Under the pieces are notes generated by a model. It was not told where the DNA came from and did no database searches. It saw only the letters and a list, made by a program, of their open reading frames with translations. 64,000 nucleotides of DNA from positions 2,232,001 to 2,296,000 of the forward strand of contig CP099418.1 in NCBI GenBank assembly GCA_024114885.1, written 5' to 3'. Numbering within the stretch: the stretch's first letter is position 1; the number at the start of each line of letters is the position of its first letter. The translations under genes were made by a program, and so were the position numbers. This DNA is from Septoria linicola (lineage: Eukaryota; Ascomycota; Dothideomycetes; Mycosphaerellales; Mycosphaerellaceae). Positions 53,699 to 64,000 of this stretch are shown piece by piece.

Positions 53699-55297
53699 GT
53701 GATGACTATGGCGCCGGCGACCCTCACGACCTCAGGCGCCGACCTGCGCAGAAGAACGTCAGTTGAAGTGATCGAAGGGGAGCGTGCTGTAGAGCACAGC
53801 AGGGATCATCAGCCGGTGGTGCGACCAGCAAGAAGCGCGCGCCGAGCAACGAGCTATCATCCGTTCTTCCAGACGTCGTGCTCCCCGTCGAACGATGAGC
53901 CACCGAACTATTTGACAGCAGTACGTGCGCCATCACAGGCACTGCGACTTGAGGGCCAATGCAGAGAGCAGCTGCCAAAGTACTCTTGTACGGTTGGTGC
54001 CGAGGGTAAACTTCTGCTGAACCTGGAATCCATCAACCCTTTACATGGGTCATGCGAGGGCGAGTGGAGAGAAGTCTATGTCGTTATCCGTGGGACAATG
54101 ATCTGTTTTCACCGGGTCAAGGATGGGAGCGCAGGCAAGCTGCTGCGATCGTACACGCTGCAGCATGCAGAAGTAGGACTGGCCAGTGACTCTGAGCACA
54201 CAGTTCTTGTGCCGCAGACCAGACTGGCGCATTTGATCCCATCGTCCGCAAGGAGAAGAGCATGGCAGAAAGACCCAGATCTTTTCAGGCCTGTCGGACA
54301 GCACATCCTGCGATTGCGGGTGGAGACAGATCAAATCCTCCTCGCGGATAGCTGCGAAGATCGCATCTACGATTTGGTGAACGTGCTTAGCGCTGGCATT
54401 GATATATCGCACGCCATCGATGAGCGCAGCGTACCAAGACAGTGTACTGTACCGCGCCGAAGAAGGCGAAACCGACCCCAGTTCAATGCCAATGTGATGG
54501 ACCCCGTGCTGGTTGCGGAGCAGGAGCGTATATTTCGACAGATGTACCCAGGATTTGCAGGAGCACCCACTAGGCCGGCACTTCCAAGGAGCGAAACCCA
54601 AATCACGATCCCTCAGACACCGGGACAAGAAGAAGATGAAGTGGACTTCTCCATGATGCGAGAAGAGATCATGCCGAACAACGCTGCTACCCCTGTTGCT
54701 GCCGTTCGTCCAAGTAATGTGCGACAAACCACATCGACGACGATCAATTCAGTGCTTTCTGTGGACATGATGTATGCTACACCGACGACAAACTTTAGCC
54801 GAGAAGGAAAATGGCAGCCGCCACATATGCGCACAGCTGCACAAGAACAGCGGTATATTCGAAGATGCATGCCAACTCTCAACGCTGATGCCACGCGTGC
54901 GAGCGACATTCTCATTGTAGATGGCAGGAGGATGAGACTCAACTGGCGTATGGAGCTTTTCGAGCAGTGGGAACTACAGCCGCCGACCTACAAATCTCAT
55001 GACTTTAGCAGCCATGGATCAAACATCGTCCGAGCCAGTTCCCAGCGCTCATCAACCGCTTCAGCTGCCCAGGCGGGTCCTCAATCATCTAGCTCCATAC
55101 TGGGAGACAGCGATCAGATTCTGCCTCTGGAAAGCTCGCTAGACGCACTACATCTCACCAAAGTCGTCTCGACCATCACAACAGACAAAGGCGAGTCTCA
55201 GCGTCAGCTGCCCACGACCGATGGGGAACCGAAGTCTCAGTATTCGCAGCAGCAAACGACACCTACCGATGTCCACGGGGTTGTGTTCTGCTTCTGA
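53699..55297 (+). CDS. PH-domain protein of fungal type
   Basis: A single exon encodes 532 aa. The first about 85 residues are disordered (MTMAPATLTTSGADLRRR). A PH-like domain spans residues about 95-240: LPKYSCTVGAEGKLLLNLES, EWREVYVVIRGTMICFHRV, the LLRSYTLQHAEVGLASDSE segment, and DQILLADSCEDRIYDLVNVL. This matches fungal pleckstrin-homology proteins that begin with a PxY/PKY motif and have the LQHAEVGLA signature. A basic stretch (VPRRRRRNRPQFNANV) follows the PH region. The Ser/Pro-rich C-terminus contains PPTYKSHDF and is likely disordered. PPNYLTA and PPTY could bind WW domains or arrestin-like adaptors. The function is not established. Confidence 0.75.
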   Translation: MMTMAPATLTTSGADLRRRTSVEVIEGERAVEHSRDHQPVVRPARSARRATSYHPFFQTSCSPSNDEPPNYLTAVRAPSQALRLEGQCREQLPKYSCTVGAEGKLLLNLESINPLHGSCEGEWREVYVVIRGTMICFHRVKDGSAGKLLRSYTLQHAEVGLASDSEHTVLVPQTRLAHLIPSSARRRAWQKDPDLFRPVGQHILRLRVETDQILLADSCEDRIYDLVNVLSAGIDISHAIDERSVPRQCTVPRRRRRNRPQFNANVMDPVLVAEQERIFRQMYPGFAGAPTRPALPRSETQITIPQTPGQEEDEVDFSMMREEIMPNNAATPVAAVRPSNVRQTTSTTINSVLSVDMMYATPTTNFSREGKWQPPHMRTAAQEQRYIRRCMPTLNADATRASDILIVDGRRMRLNWRMELFEQWELQPPTYKSHDFSSHGSNIVRASSQRSSTASAAQAGPQSSSSILGDSDQILPLESSLDALHLTKVVSTITTDKGESQRQLPTTDGEPKSQYSQQQTTPTDVHGVVFCF

Positions 55298-56010
55298 GGC
55301 AGAACGAAATGAATTCACGAGACACGATGCATTATGAGCCGGGAACCAGTACTGCATGTTGAGCTATCAGGCCAGATAGCAGCGATTTCCTTTGTTTACA
55401 TGGCATATGGGGCAGCTGTGTACCTTGGAAGTGAGCGGCATCTTTCTTCGAGTACTACTTCGAGATACCATTTGAGCTAGGCGAGAAAGGGCCTTGGTGT
55501 ATATATTTTTCAGCTATCATCATGAAGCATCTCCATCACTGTGCTAGCCGCATTCCAATGCACACTCTCTTGTCATTACGAGTTTCGTTGGTCCTTGATC
55601 AACAGCCCATAATCTTCCGATGTCTTTGAAGGGACGTATTTAAGAGGTAACGACAGTAGCCTGCAGAACTTGCTGTCTATACGAGTCATCAGAGCAGTTT
55701 GTGTTAGCTGTTGTACAACAGTCTGGCTATCACCTCGTGGCCCGCAGAGATGTGACGAGGTCTCAGTATGAATAAGCAAAACAAGTATCAGATTCTGGTT
55801 CAAGAACACTCAAGCAAGCTACCTTATACTGTCGATATTAATTCCTATGCAATAGTAATGTCATGCCGCCATACCTAAGCTCCGGACATTTCACTCACTT
55901 TCAAACTGTCGTAATGCCACCCAAGGCAATCTTTTCTCCAGTACGCCGCGCTAAGTTCAAATTCTCGCAATCCCAAAATCCTCCCAAAGATCAGCGCTTG
56001 ATCTTGCTGT
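55298..56010. other. Convergent intergenic region, 0.7 kb
   Basis: These are 3' flanks of the PH gene and the GPI-type gene. No structure or gene is seen. Confidence 0.35.
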
Positions 56011-57230
56011 TTAGACCCAAAGACCTATGCAAAGCGAAAAGATTGTAAGCACAAGTCCCCCAAAGTATCCGAAGCTCGCACGAGGTGAGGCCAATGACGA
56101 TAGCTCCACCGAGGCCTGCACAAAGGTTGGGCCACATCCCATTTGAACTTGTGCTGCAGCCGATGCATAGTCTCCACTGAGAGGCTGACTAGCATTACCT
56201 GCTGTTTGAGCAAAAATGGCCATGGTGTTTTGGAGACAAGTCGTACAAGCGGGCCGCGATCCTCCAGGCAGTTGCACCCCTAATGGTAAATAGTAGATAT
56301 AACTGCTTGTGGGCGCCGACGCATTCGTGACTGCATTGGCATAGCAGTAACCTCCATCCGCATCGTTGAGGCAGCCAGCGTGGTACAGAGTGTCATATGC
56401 CACGAACCCATTGTACGCTTGAACGGCTGTTGGATTCCCCATGGCGAGATCGGACCCGCAGTTGGAGTTCTGTTTAACCTCCTGGGCCAAGCCAGCCATC
56501 AGTGCAGAGCATCTGGGAAAGTCAACGTTGCAGGTAGAGTCGAGAGTGGTCGTGAGTCGCACGCGCGAACGCGAGGCTGTGAAGAAGCCATTGGACGTCT
56601 GCCATCTGTGGTTAGTCTATGATGGAAGTGCCTCCATATCAAGGTACATACCTGTAAAAGCAGTGAAAGCGGCAAGCAGTCTGCGAACGTCTGATTGTTA
56701 AGGAATCGATCGAAAAATGTAGGACAAGTGCTCGTGGTAAAGTTGTTGCCGATGTTCGAGTCGAAAGGTCTGGGAATCACGGTAGAAGTCTCGGTAGCGA
56801 TAGCTACGCCACCTGTGGCCGTAGCAGAGCCGCTAGGTCGTATTGTCGTCGACGCCTGATCTGATGCTTCATTCCTCGCCTCCAGGTGCATCCGAGGTAC
56901 TGTTGGCGGCACGCTGCGATCGAAAAGAAGCTCTCTGGGGAGAACCTCGCTTGCACCCAGCACGTGTGTTGCATTGATGCCTCGAGACAACAGCAGAATG
57001 CAGCACAAGAGAGATAGTGTAATGTTTCGCACAAGTTGCGTTGTAGTGATGATCGGTGATCGATACGATTGTTGTCGTCTGCTCTCGGTAGGTGAAGTCC
57101 TTTGTTGACACCGCTGTGCCGAGTTTGTATCATTCCAGATCGATTGTTGCCGTGATACAACATCAAGTGGGGCGAAAGTCAAGCTGCAGGACGAGAACGA
57201 CAACACGTCTGTCATCGCACCTTTCTCCAT
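56011..57230 (-). CDS. Cysteine-containing surface protein (DUF7729-like), GPI-type
   Basis: Two exons (56652-57230 and 56011-56598; intron 56599-56651, 53 bp, GTATGT...GACTAACC...GGCAG) give 388 aa from Met 57230 (57215 is an alternative start). A hydrophobic segment (NITLSLLCCILLLSRGI) near residue 75 is a signal anchor. A Ser/Thr region follows (ASTTIRPSGSATATGG). The conserved part is TSTCPTFFDRFLNNQTFADC, then across the join NGFFTASRS, STCNVDFPRCSALMAGL, NCGSDLAMGNPTAVQAYNGF, CLNDADGGYCYANAVT and CTTCLQNTMAIFAQTA. This cysteine pattern fits the fungal DUF7729 family. The end (GYFGGLVLTIFSLCIGLWV) is a GPI-type or membrane tail. It is a likely surface protein of unknown role. Confidence 0.8.
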
Positions 57231-58842
57231 GCGCTGTGCTGCCGACGCATGTCCAGTCGTGTGTATCAACAAAAGTTCCGCTCCGTCGAGAGAGTGGGCT
57301 TGGAGCAAAGGTACAGTAGTGTGCGGTTGCCCAATTGACACGTCCACGAATCGACCTAGATCTAGAATCAAGTCGGCTTCCCTTGCAAGCTACGGGCCGG
57401 TGATGATCGTGTTTCGTGCAAGTTGAACCCTGCCAGGAATTCCTCGCGCGGCCGGAGCAGAGTGCCGCGTTTGTTGGTGTACTGTAGAAGTCGTCGAGAA
57501 GGAAAGAGATAATGATTGACAGCGAGCGTGTCTGTGTTAAGTCAGTCCACAACGCGCTGGAGCTAGTGAGGGCACCATATGCATGAGCCTATATCGACTG
57601 TGCCCGAAGCGGCTCTGTGGTCGGACACTATCATGCGACTAATGCAGGCGCCCGCCTGAGCGGCGCACAGAGGGTGTCCACTACACGGGACGCGTCGAGC
57701 CATCTTTTGGAAGTGCTCATCATGGCCGCGGCGGGACGAGACACATTTCATGTGTAGCAAGTCGCTTCGCGAGGTTCCCGTAACAAGAGAACAGGATGAT
57801 GAAGCCCACTAAAGGCTTTTCCCGTTGCGAACATTCTGTCGCTGGCGCAGGCTTCTGGCCACGCGAGGAGCGGAATCTGGCACTCCACCCATCAGGATTA
57901 GCGCATGCACAGCGTCCCTTCGGGAAACTGTAGTACGGACAAGTGTTGATATCGTAGGCTCTGCTTCATGGCACCCATGACCTATCAGATCAATCGTTGG
58001 CAGATATGGGTTCATCTGTTCACGAACAATAATGCCATGCTGTCACTACATAACCGTTGTGAAAGAGAGCTGGTGCTGGCTCAATTGGCTGTGGACCAGG
58101 ACCACTAATCTCATATTCGATAAGCCACATCCGCAGTCATATCCGCTGCGGCGTGGTATCCAGGAGCCGCCTTGCAGGAAATGCTTGTTGGCCCCGCTGA
58201 CTGGCAGTGACCCATGTGCGTGAGCGTGTGTAGCAGTGCCTGGCCCTTGACTTACCCAAACTCTGCCATCAGCATTAGAGCGCGAAAGAACAGAGAGGGA
58301 GAGAGAGAGAGAGAAGATTCGTCCTGTGTCTTGTTAGCCGTCTCCGTACAGTCCCTTTTTAGACATACATTCGACAAGCCGCCTCACGCCCAGCCGTTCC
58401 ACTAGCTCCATCGATTCAGCAACGAACAATTCGCGTAGACAGCGTGGCAGCCACTGGCTCTGGGCCGTCGTAACTGTCAATTGTGCAATTTTGGAGACGG
58501 GCGGCCGGTCTGCAGCGCTTTTCCGTGTCGACAAGGCATGCGACGCGACACAGGTCGTGCGACGGAAGGCCTTTTGCAGCATCGTGGCCAGTCACGAACA
58601 CGAGGAATTTTTGCATGGTAGGCTCAATGCAGCGGCGTTGCTGTCGGACAATTGTCGTGAAGAACAAAAGCGCGAGCGTGTCGGCGACTGTGAAAGTTCT
58701 CCAGACGCTATGTTAGGTGTGGGCTCGAAGGTTGCTAACTACAGCTAGTTAATCCTGGTTCTGGCAGACCACGTCGACACACAGCACTTCTGCCTTTGCT
58801 CCAGATCTCGCCAACAATCATCAGTAGTTCCACGTCGTAGCA
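57231..58842. other. Intergenic, 1.6 kb, with a GA microsatellite
   Basis: It is the divergent space between the DUF7729-like gene and a small Q-rich gene. An AG dinucleotide run lies at about 58292-58314. No frame is convincing. Confidence 0.4.
58292..58314. repeat. GA microsatellite
   Basis: A short, slightly interrupted run of alternating G and A (AGAGAGGGAGAGAGAGAG context) in the non-coding space upstream of the small Q-rich gene. Confidence 0.7.
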
Positions 58843-59362
58843 ATGTCGAGCCAACAACAGAAGTAGGTCGATTGCAGAAATAGCTCCCCTCGTCACGTCT
58901 GTAACTTAACGTGTATCGCGTAGCGTCTGGCAGGCTCGCAGCAATCAGCATCTCCGCAACAGCAACAACTCCTCGCGCACCCCTCAGAATCGCTCTGGCA
59001 CAGCTTCACCAAACCCAACGACCAACCCGACGAGTGCACCCGCAAAACAGCAAGATAACAGTCAGCCAGCCCCACGCAATGCCTGGGCCACCAAGCAACA
59101 AGAGCGGTCGGGCAGTAATGGTCCTGCCGTGAACAGTGCAGTCGCAGCACAACCGCAGCAGCAGCAGCAGCAGCAGCCACAGCGACCTGGTGGACACCAT
59201 GCCAGTACTGGGTTCAACGTGGAGGATGCGACTGCCTTGCTTAAGAAGAAGAGCAGTGTCGCGCCGTACAAACCTGCAAGTGGTGCGGTTGTAGGGATGA
59301 GTAACCAAGCTTTCTTTGCAGCAATGGCCAAACAAGTCGCTAGTCTTGAGGCCGGCGGCTGA
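58843..59362 (+). CDS. Small Gln/Asn/Ser-rich protein
   Basis: Two exons (58843-58862 and 58924-59362; intron 58863-58923, 61 bp, GTAGGT...CGTAG) give 152 aa. Exon 1 encodes only MSSQQQ and part of the next codon. The body is low-complexity (NSNNSSRTPQNRSGTAS, then a CAG-coded Gln run about 59155-59176). The C-terminal 65 residues look ordered (TGFNVEDATALLKKKSSVA, then FAAMAKQVASLEAGG). The splice pattern, in-phase joining and orderly tail support a real gene, but no family is recognised. The Gln run is made of CAG repeats and may vary in length between strains. It is convergent with NTO1. Confidence 0.65.
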
Positions 59363-59784
59363 GCTGATGGATGTGCGAAGAAATAAAAGGGATGGTAAGA
59401 GTTACAAAGTCATGATGGACCAAGCGGCCATGCGCTTTTGGAATAACTGTGACGAGTGCGTTGAAATCACCTTGCGCGTGCGATTCTTGGAGACCAGCAA
59501 GAGCCACGCCGCAGAAGATGGGTGCTTCCTGCCGTGAAGTAAGTCAGACGTGGTATAGACTAAACTACGGAGCTGAACTGGAACTCAGCAATACAACGTG
59601 GTATGAGCTCGGAGCAAGTGAAAGGAGAAGCATATCGCATGTACACTGATACAGTGCGAGGATCGCGCAACCGGTGCTGGGTTCGCATCCTGTGAGCCTG
59701 CATGTCTCTACCAAAGTCGCTGCAAAGCAATGTTCTAAACTTCATAAATACGTCGCCACCATAGTCCTTGGAGCTTCTAGCCTC
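59363..59784. other. Convergent 3' flanks
   Basis: About 420 bp lie between the small Q-rich gene and the NTO1 stop. No structure was noted. Confidence 0.35.
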
Positions 59785-62700
59785 TTAGCGAGACCTCTTA
59801 GGTCTCTTTCTGCTACTGGCTTTTCTCGTGGCAGAGCTCGGTACTGAGGAGGAAGCCACGCTCGCCGGCCCACTGAGCTTTCCGTTGGGCGTAGCCCCTT
59901 GTAAAGATCGCGGCGCAGCTAGAGTCGTAAGAGTGTCCTCATCCATATCAGAAAGTTCTTCGGACATAGCACGCAACACAGCTCGTCCGGTGTATCTTTC
60001 TTCGTGAATCGTGGTTCCAACTGGGTCAAAAGGTTCCAGATACCAAGGCACCCCGCCGTGAGCAAACACATCCTGGACCTCGATAGTCGAATTGCTTGAG
60101 TCGCCACTCGCAGATGCTGGTACGCCGGCGGGCCCTGAAGACGATCGTGATATTGGCGGTGATAGGGGCTCTGCGCCTTTACCGCTTCGCCTCTTCAGCG
60201 AAACGTCGGGATCCGTTGAGGCATGACTTGCAGCCTTGGAAGCAGGTGTGTGGGTATCGTTGGCAAATGGAATCATGCTGTCCTTCCCAAGGCTGGGGTC
60301 GATATTCGGGTCAGCATCTGGCATGTCCACGTCCTCATTGTGGTCCTGATCTTCGGCACCTGCCACGACGGTAGTATCGGAATCGACACGACGATGATTT
60401 TGCGAAACATGGTGGCCATCTTCACCCTCTGCGTCCGTCGATCTTGATGTAGCGGAAGCAAATATGCCCATGGAGTCCAATTTTCTCAGTTGCTCCTCCA
60501 GCTCGAGGCCTCTAATCTCGGCTTCTTTCTTCATGGCCGCCTCTAGTGGCTCCTTGACAGCCTTGACAATGCGTTTCGCCAACCGCTTGAGGTCCTTCTG
60601 CTCTTGCGTGAGAGCCATATGCGCCGCAGTGCCTGGTTTAACTTCGTTCAACTGCGTATGGATTGCTTCGATATCAGCTTCTGAGGGAGGCTCCGGGTTG
60701 CCGACCGAGGCCAGAGCTTCTGCAAATATCTTGGATAGGTCACGCGAAAAATCAGAAACAGATGTATAGTAGCGCTGTCGTAGTCGTTGGGCAAGTGTGT
60801 CGAAGCCTGTCCGGAACGAACGTGTCTTCTCATCGAGCCTGCACAATCAGTTAGCAGGTTAATCATTTTAGTACGTTTCAGCGGAGGGGCTCACTTCTGT
60901 GCACGTAGCAAGATCGGCCGCAGCAGTGGAGGGATTGGGAAGTAGACTGTGTCCACAAGCTCTCGCAACAGGTCGATCTCCTTTAGGCGCATTTCCTCCC
61001 GCTGTCTGACCTGTGCTGAGAGAGTCTTCAAGAAACCCATATCCTTCTGAAGCATTTCGGCGAAGTCTATACGTCTCTGGAGTCGGGGTCCGCCAGCAGA
61101 CCCCATGCCTGCAAAGCTTCGACGAGTGACCTCCATGCTAGAGAAGCCTTCTAGCTGCAACTGAAGCCGCTTTAGAAGAGCTGCTCCGCGTCTTGCCTCT
61201 CGCTTCAGGGTCCAGTACCTACAGACCTTCTCGACAAATTCTTTCTTCTTCCTGATCGTGAAGCGCGTCAAGCTGGATTCCACCGTGCTGTAAACAACGT
61301 GAGGCACTACTGGTGCACCAGAGGGCAATCGCCAGCTGCATCTCTGATCTTTCTTGTTGCGTCTCTTAGTGACCGCAATTGTATCTTCTGCGGTAAGCGA
61401 CTCGGCCCCTAGGCCACCGTCGGGCGGTGGCGGAGCGCCTAGCTCGAGCGCAGCGCTTTGGCTGTCTGCCCACTTCCGATCCTTGAAGGCGTGCTTGTAC
61501 CAGCGCTTAGCATCATTTGTGGCATTCTCAGTATCATTGTTACGTCGCCACTCCTGCGGAACATGCTTGTCGCAGAATGCTTTGAGTGCCGTTGTGTCGA
61601 TGCCACCCTGAATTTGTGATTTCATCTTCAGAAACAACCTCGCTCGTCTGGCGCAAGTCACATGGAAGGCCTGGTAGCAGTTTTTGTTGCCACATTGGAT
61701 ACAGGCGCCCATCTTCTGGTTGCAGATGTAGCAATTCAATTTCCATCTGCTCTTTGGGACTTTGTCCACGTCCTGGATCGGCTCCATGAACGTCATGTTA
61801 GCAATCGTCACTTCGGGAATCCAGATCGCACACAGCAAATGACTCCACCGCAGCGTACTAGTCTGCTTGAAGGCTCCATCGACATTGGGACAGAAAATGC
61901 AAGTAGGAGTTCCGCGACCAATCTCTTTGCACTTCCGGCAAAACCATTGTCCTTCTGGGATGAAGGGAACACCGTAACACTCCTGGTGGACTGCGAGGTC
62001 ACAGCCATCGCAGAATATTATTGCGTTTGCGTTTTCGCAGTCCCCATCGTCGCAGATGGAGCACTTACTATCAGGCTCGTCTCCCGGTGGGTTGTGATCG
62101 CCATTGACTGCGGCTTGCGAGCTCGATCGGGGCCGATGAGTCTGTGCATGACGAGGCTGTGGCTTCGGTATTCGCTTCTCCAAGGCGTGATATTCTTTCT
62201 CGATTTGAGTCATCGTAATCTCGAATATCGCAGGCTTGATTGCAGGCATATCTTCCTTTTTGCGCTCATCATTTAGTGCTTCCAGCCAGGCAACATCTTG
62301 CTCATCCATATCGTATTCCACTTTGCCAACGACCGGATTGCCAGGACCCGAGTCTGCAGGCCCGTCGCTCGCCAGTCTGAGGCTCACATCTGCCTCGTCC
62401 TCGACATGCTGGTTTTCAGATAATCGGATCAGTACGGTCGGAGGAAGCTCGAAACGATCACTCTCTTGATATCCGACACCTGCCATCGTTCGATCCACAT
62501 AGTTGACCTTGTTCTGCAGCTGATCTTCTTCATATTGCAAAAAGTGGTTATACTGTCGGAACGAGGGCTTCGGCAAATTCAGACGCTCTTTGGGATTGTG
62601 CGTCGGCAAAGGCAGAATGCGAGGTGCAGGAGGGGAGCCTAGGCCGCTCAACATCGACTCTGGCCTTCGAGGAGGTCGACCAGGTTTACGCTTTTGGGGT

Positions 62701-63377
62701 GTGGTATTGCCGCGTGTGAGTGGTAGAGATCCCTCATCTTCAGCATCCTCCATCTCGACATCGCCATCGGCCTCCAAACTGTTCAATTTCAGATTCTGTA
62801 GCCGTGGATCCTTCTTGGCTGTCCGTCCATCCACTTCGTCTGCATGAAAAATCATGAGACTCGCTGCCAAATCAAGCTCAGGATGGAACTCGTCCCAGCT
62901 CCGCTCTTCACGCGGCTTGTAGCCATCGCTGGCCTGACTCGCCGCCGCTGCCGCTGCTGCGTTGCTATATCTGGGGCGTGGTGTCGTTGGAGGTGGGGCA
63001 TATCGCTCGGGTCGCTCACGTCGTGGCCTCGTTATCATCGAGGAGCGCGATGTCGAGGGCGTATCGCCGTTGGTAGCTGCCAGAATGCGATGTTTCGGCG
63101 CTTTGGCAACAATGTTCGGCCTCCCACTATGCTCTCGCCTCGGTCTACTTCTTGGCGCACTGGATATGAGGCCACGCTGGACAGCTTCGGCGCGCGTCAT
63201 CTCGTTGCCGTCCTCGTCAATGTACCTTCCACCACCTCCCGGTCCTCCTGCGACAAACTGCAGCTTGAGCTTTTTAGGTGGAGGGTCAGCACTCAGAGTC
63301 TCCTTAGGCTCTATTGACGCTAGGGCGCGTGGAGTGCGAGCTGCTGCGCGTCGCGGAGAGGTGTCGGAGCCAGCCAT
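59785..63377 (-). CDS. NTO1: NuA3-type PHD/EPL scaffold protein Nto1
   Basis: Nto1 (BRPF-like) bridges the NuA3 histone H3 acetyltransferase to methylated chromatin. Two exons (60895-63377 and 59785-60838; 56-bp intron 60839-60894, GTGAGC...GTGCAG) give 1178 aa. The frame would split into two ORFs without this splice. The start is set at 63377 (MAGSDTSPRR, good context); an upstream in-frame ATG at 63416 is the alternative. Domains: EPL-like region about 270-400 (HNPKERLNLPKPSF). A PHD finger follows (CSICDDGDCENANAIIFCDG, then CDLAVHQECYG and WFCRKC). The extended PHD has CIFCPNVDG, CYICNQKMGACIQC and NCYQAFHVTC. The rest, partly helical (EFVEKVCRYWTLKREARRG), occupies the bromodomain position. 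The C-terminal end is basic (SSRKRPKRSR), probably a nuclear signal. Confidence 0.93.
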
Positions 63378-63810
63378 TTTGGTGTTGTCACTAGAGTGCG
63401 GGCTGCACGGTCCCACGTGCTTCCGCTCGGTCGCGCTTCAGTCATGCGCGTCCAGCCTCTATCGTGCGCTTTCGCACGATGTGATTATCGGGCTACCAGC
63501 ACAGTACGTTCAAGGACACCAGAATGCCGTGGAGTTCACAATGATGTCGTGCAGTGTACACTCGCGATACGCGTTTGATGTAGCAAGTCAGGCAGGGGAG
63601 CGGGAAGTGCGAGTGGGTCCCGCTAGCGCAAGAGCTTATTTAGGGCAAGAGCAGTGCCCACTACCGGGGTGAAGACAGCACTATGAGCACATGTTGAGCA
63701 CGGAATGCGACGCACGAATTGTGTCTCGTGCAGACTTCCCACCCGCGCTCGCGAACTTGGATTCGAGCTGTGTGAGAGACCATACATCGGCAAATGCGCA
63801 ATTGGACAAG
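63378..63810. promoter_or_regulatory. Divergent promoter, NTO1 and cystinosin-like gene
   Basis: 433 bp between the two starts. Nothing else is recognised; the frames that cross it are shadows of the NTO1 leader. Confidence 0.35.
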
Positions 63811-64000
63811 ATGGCTAGTGAGCAGGTGATACAGGCTGCACACATCATCTCCTGGGCCATCGGCTGGATCTACATGGTCGTAAGAATCGCAGCGCGCACA
63901 TATCGTCTCAGATGATCGCTGACTTATGTCGTATAAGGCTTGGACTTTCTCATTCTTCCCGTACGTGAAGTGACTCAGCAGAAGGCATTTTTCCTACTCG
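63811..64000 (+). CDS. Cystinosin / PQ-loop lysosomal transporter, 5' part
   Basis: Only the first two exons lie in the window. Exon 1 (63811-63879) encodes MASEQVIQAAHIISWAIGWI then YMV. The intron 63880-63937 (58 bp, GTAAGA...TATAAG) is followed by exon 2 (63938-63960), reading AWTFSFFP, and a second GTACGT donor begins at 63961. The join gives WAIGWIYMVAWTFSFFP, which resembles the first helix of the cystinosin family (GW-x-YF-x-AWS-x-SFYPQ). A 23-nt second exon would be unusual. Family members are seven-helix vacuolar cystine/proton or related transporters. Substrate cannot be judged from this fragment. Confidence 0.6.

Noticed and set aside
59785..60846. Separate 353-aa gene starting at MCRLDEKTRSF
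   Set aside because: A 56-bp intron with good branch and acceptor joins it in phase to the PHD-containing frame. It is the C-terminus of NTO1.

Overview
The window is nuclear DNA of a filamentous ascomycete, most likely a Dothideomycete (Capnodiales/Mycosphaerellales-like). The basis is gene content (PEX20, Lsm1, Vps39, NuA3 subunit Nto1, the alpha-aminoadipate enzyme homoisocitrate dehydrogenase, CFEM and DUF7729-like surface proteins, a Zn2Cys6 regulator), short introns of about 50-120 bp with GTANGT/CTAAC/YAG signals, and genes on both strands without operons. The genus is inference. No rRNA, tRNA, CRISPR array or intact transposon was seen.

Layout. 1-9.5 kb: the 3' end of a dysferlin-domain peroxin, an amino-acid permease relic, a frameshifted S41-type peptidase gene, LYS12, a stretch of disrupted coding-like sequence, PEX20, and SEC13 divergent from PEX20. 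9.5-15.7 kb: a gene-poor stretch with an RS-rich protein, a CFEM/GPI surface protein and two hairpins. 15.7-26.9 kb: VPS39 divergent from LSM1, an 830-aa protein of unknown function, and the phosphatase PPZ. 28-36 kb: a DUF3295 protein, a membrane prolyl 4-hydroxylase and mitoribosomal protein uS8m with a very large insertion. 36-47.5 kb: a conserved fungal protein whose 5' part is frameshifted, a secreted acetoacetate-decarboxylase-like protein, a FUSC/BRE4-type exporter with a predicted 17-nt microexon, a Zn2Cys6 regulator and a GDP-mannose pyrophosphorylase-like protein. 47.8-64 kb: a DHH phosphoesterase, a C2H2 regulator, a PH-domain protein, a GPI/DUF7729-like protein, a small Q-rich protein, NTO1, and the first exons of a cystinosin/PQ-loop transporter.

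Most genes are housekeeping: peroxisome import (peroxin, PEX20), endomembrane traffic (SEC13, VPS39), lysine synthesis, mRNA decay (LSM1), histone acetylation (NTO1), mitochondrial translation (uS8m) and nucleotide-sugar supply. The nearest thing to a functional cluster is 37.8-45.4 kb: an ADC-like secreted protein, a FUSC-type exporter divergent from it, and a Zn2Cys6 regulator convergent with the exporter. Several loci look like genes caught decaying or mis-assembled: S41, the 5.6-6.4 kb stretch, the gene at 35.9 kb, and an in-frame TGA near the end of the C2H2 gene. Exon joins were worked out by eye from splice signals, reading frame and remembered family patterns, and need RNA-seq confirmation.
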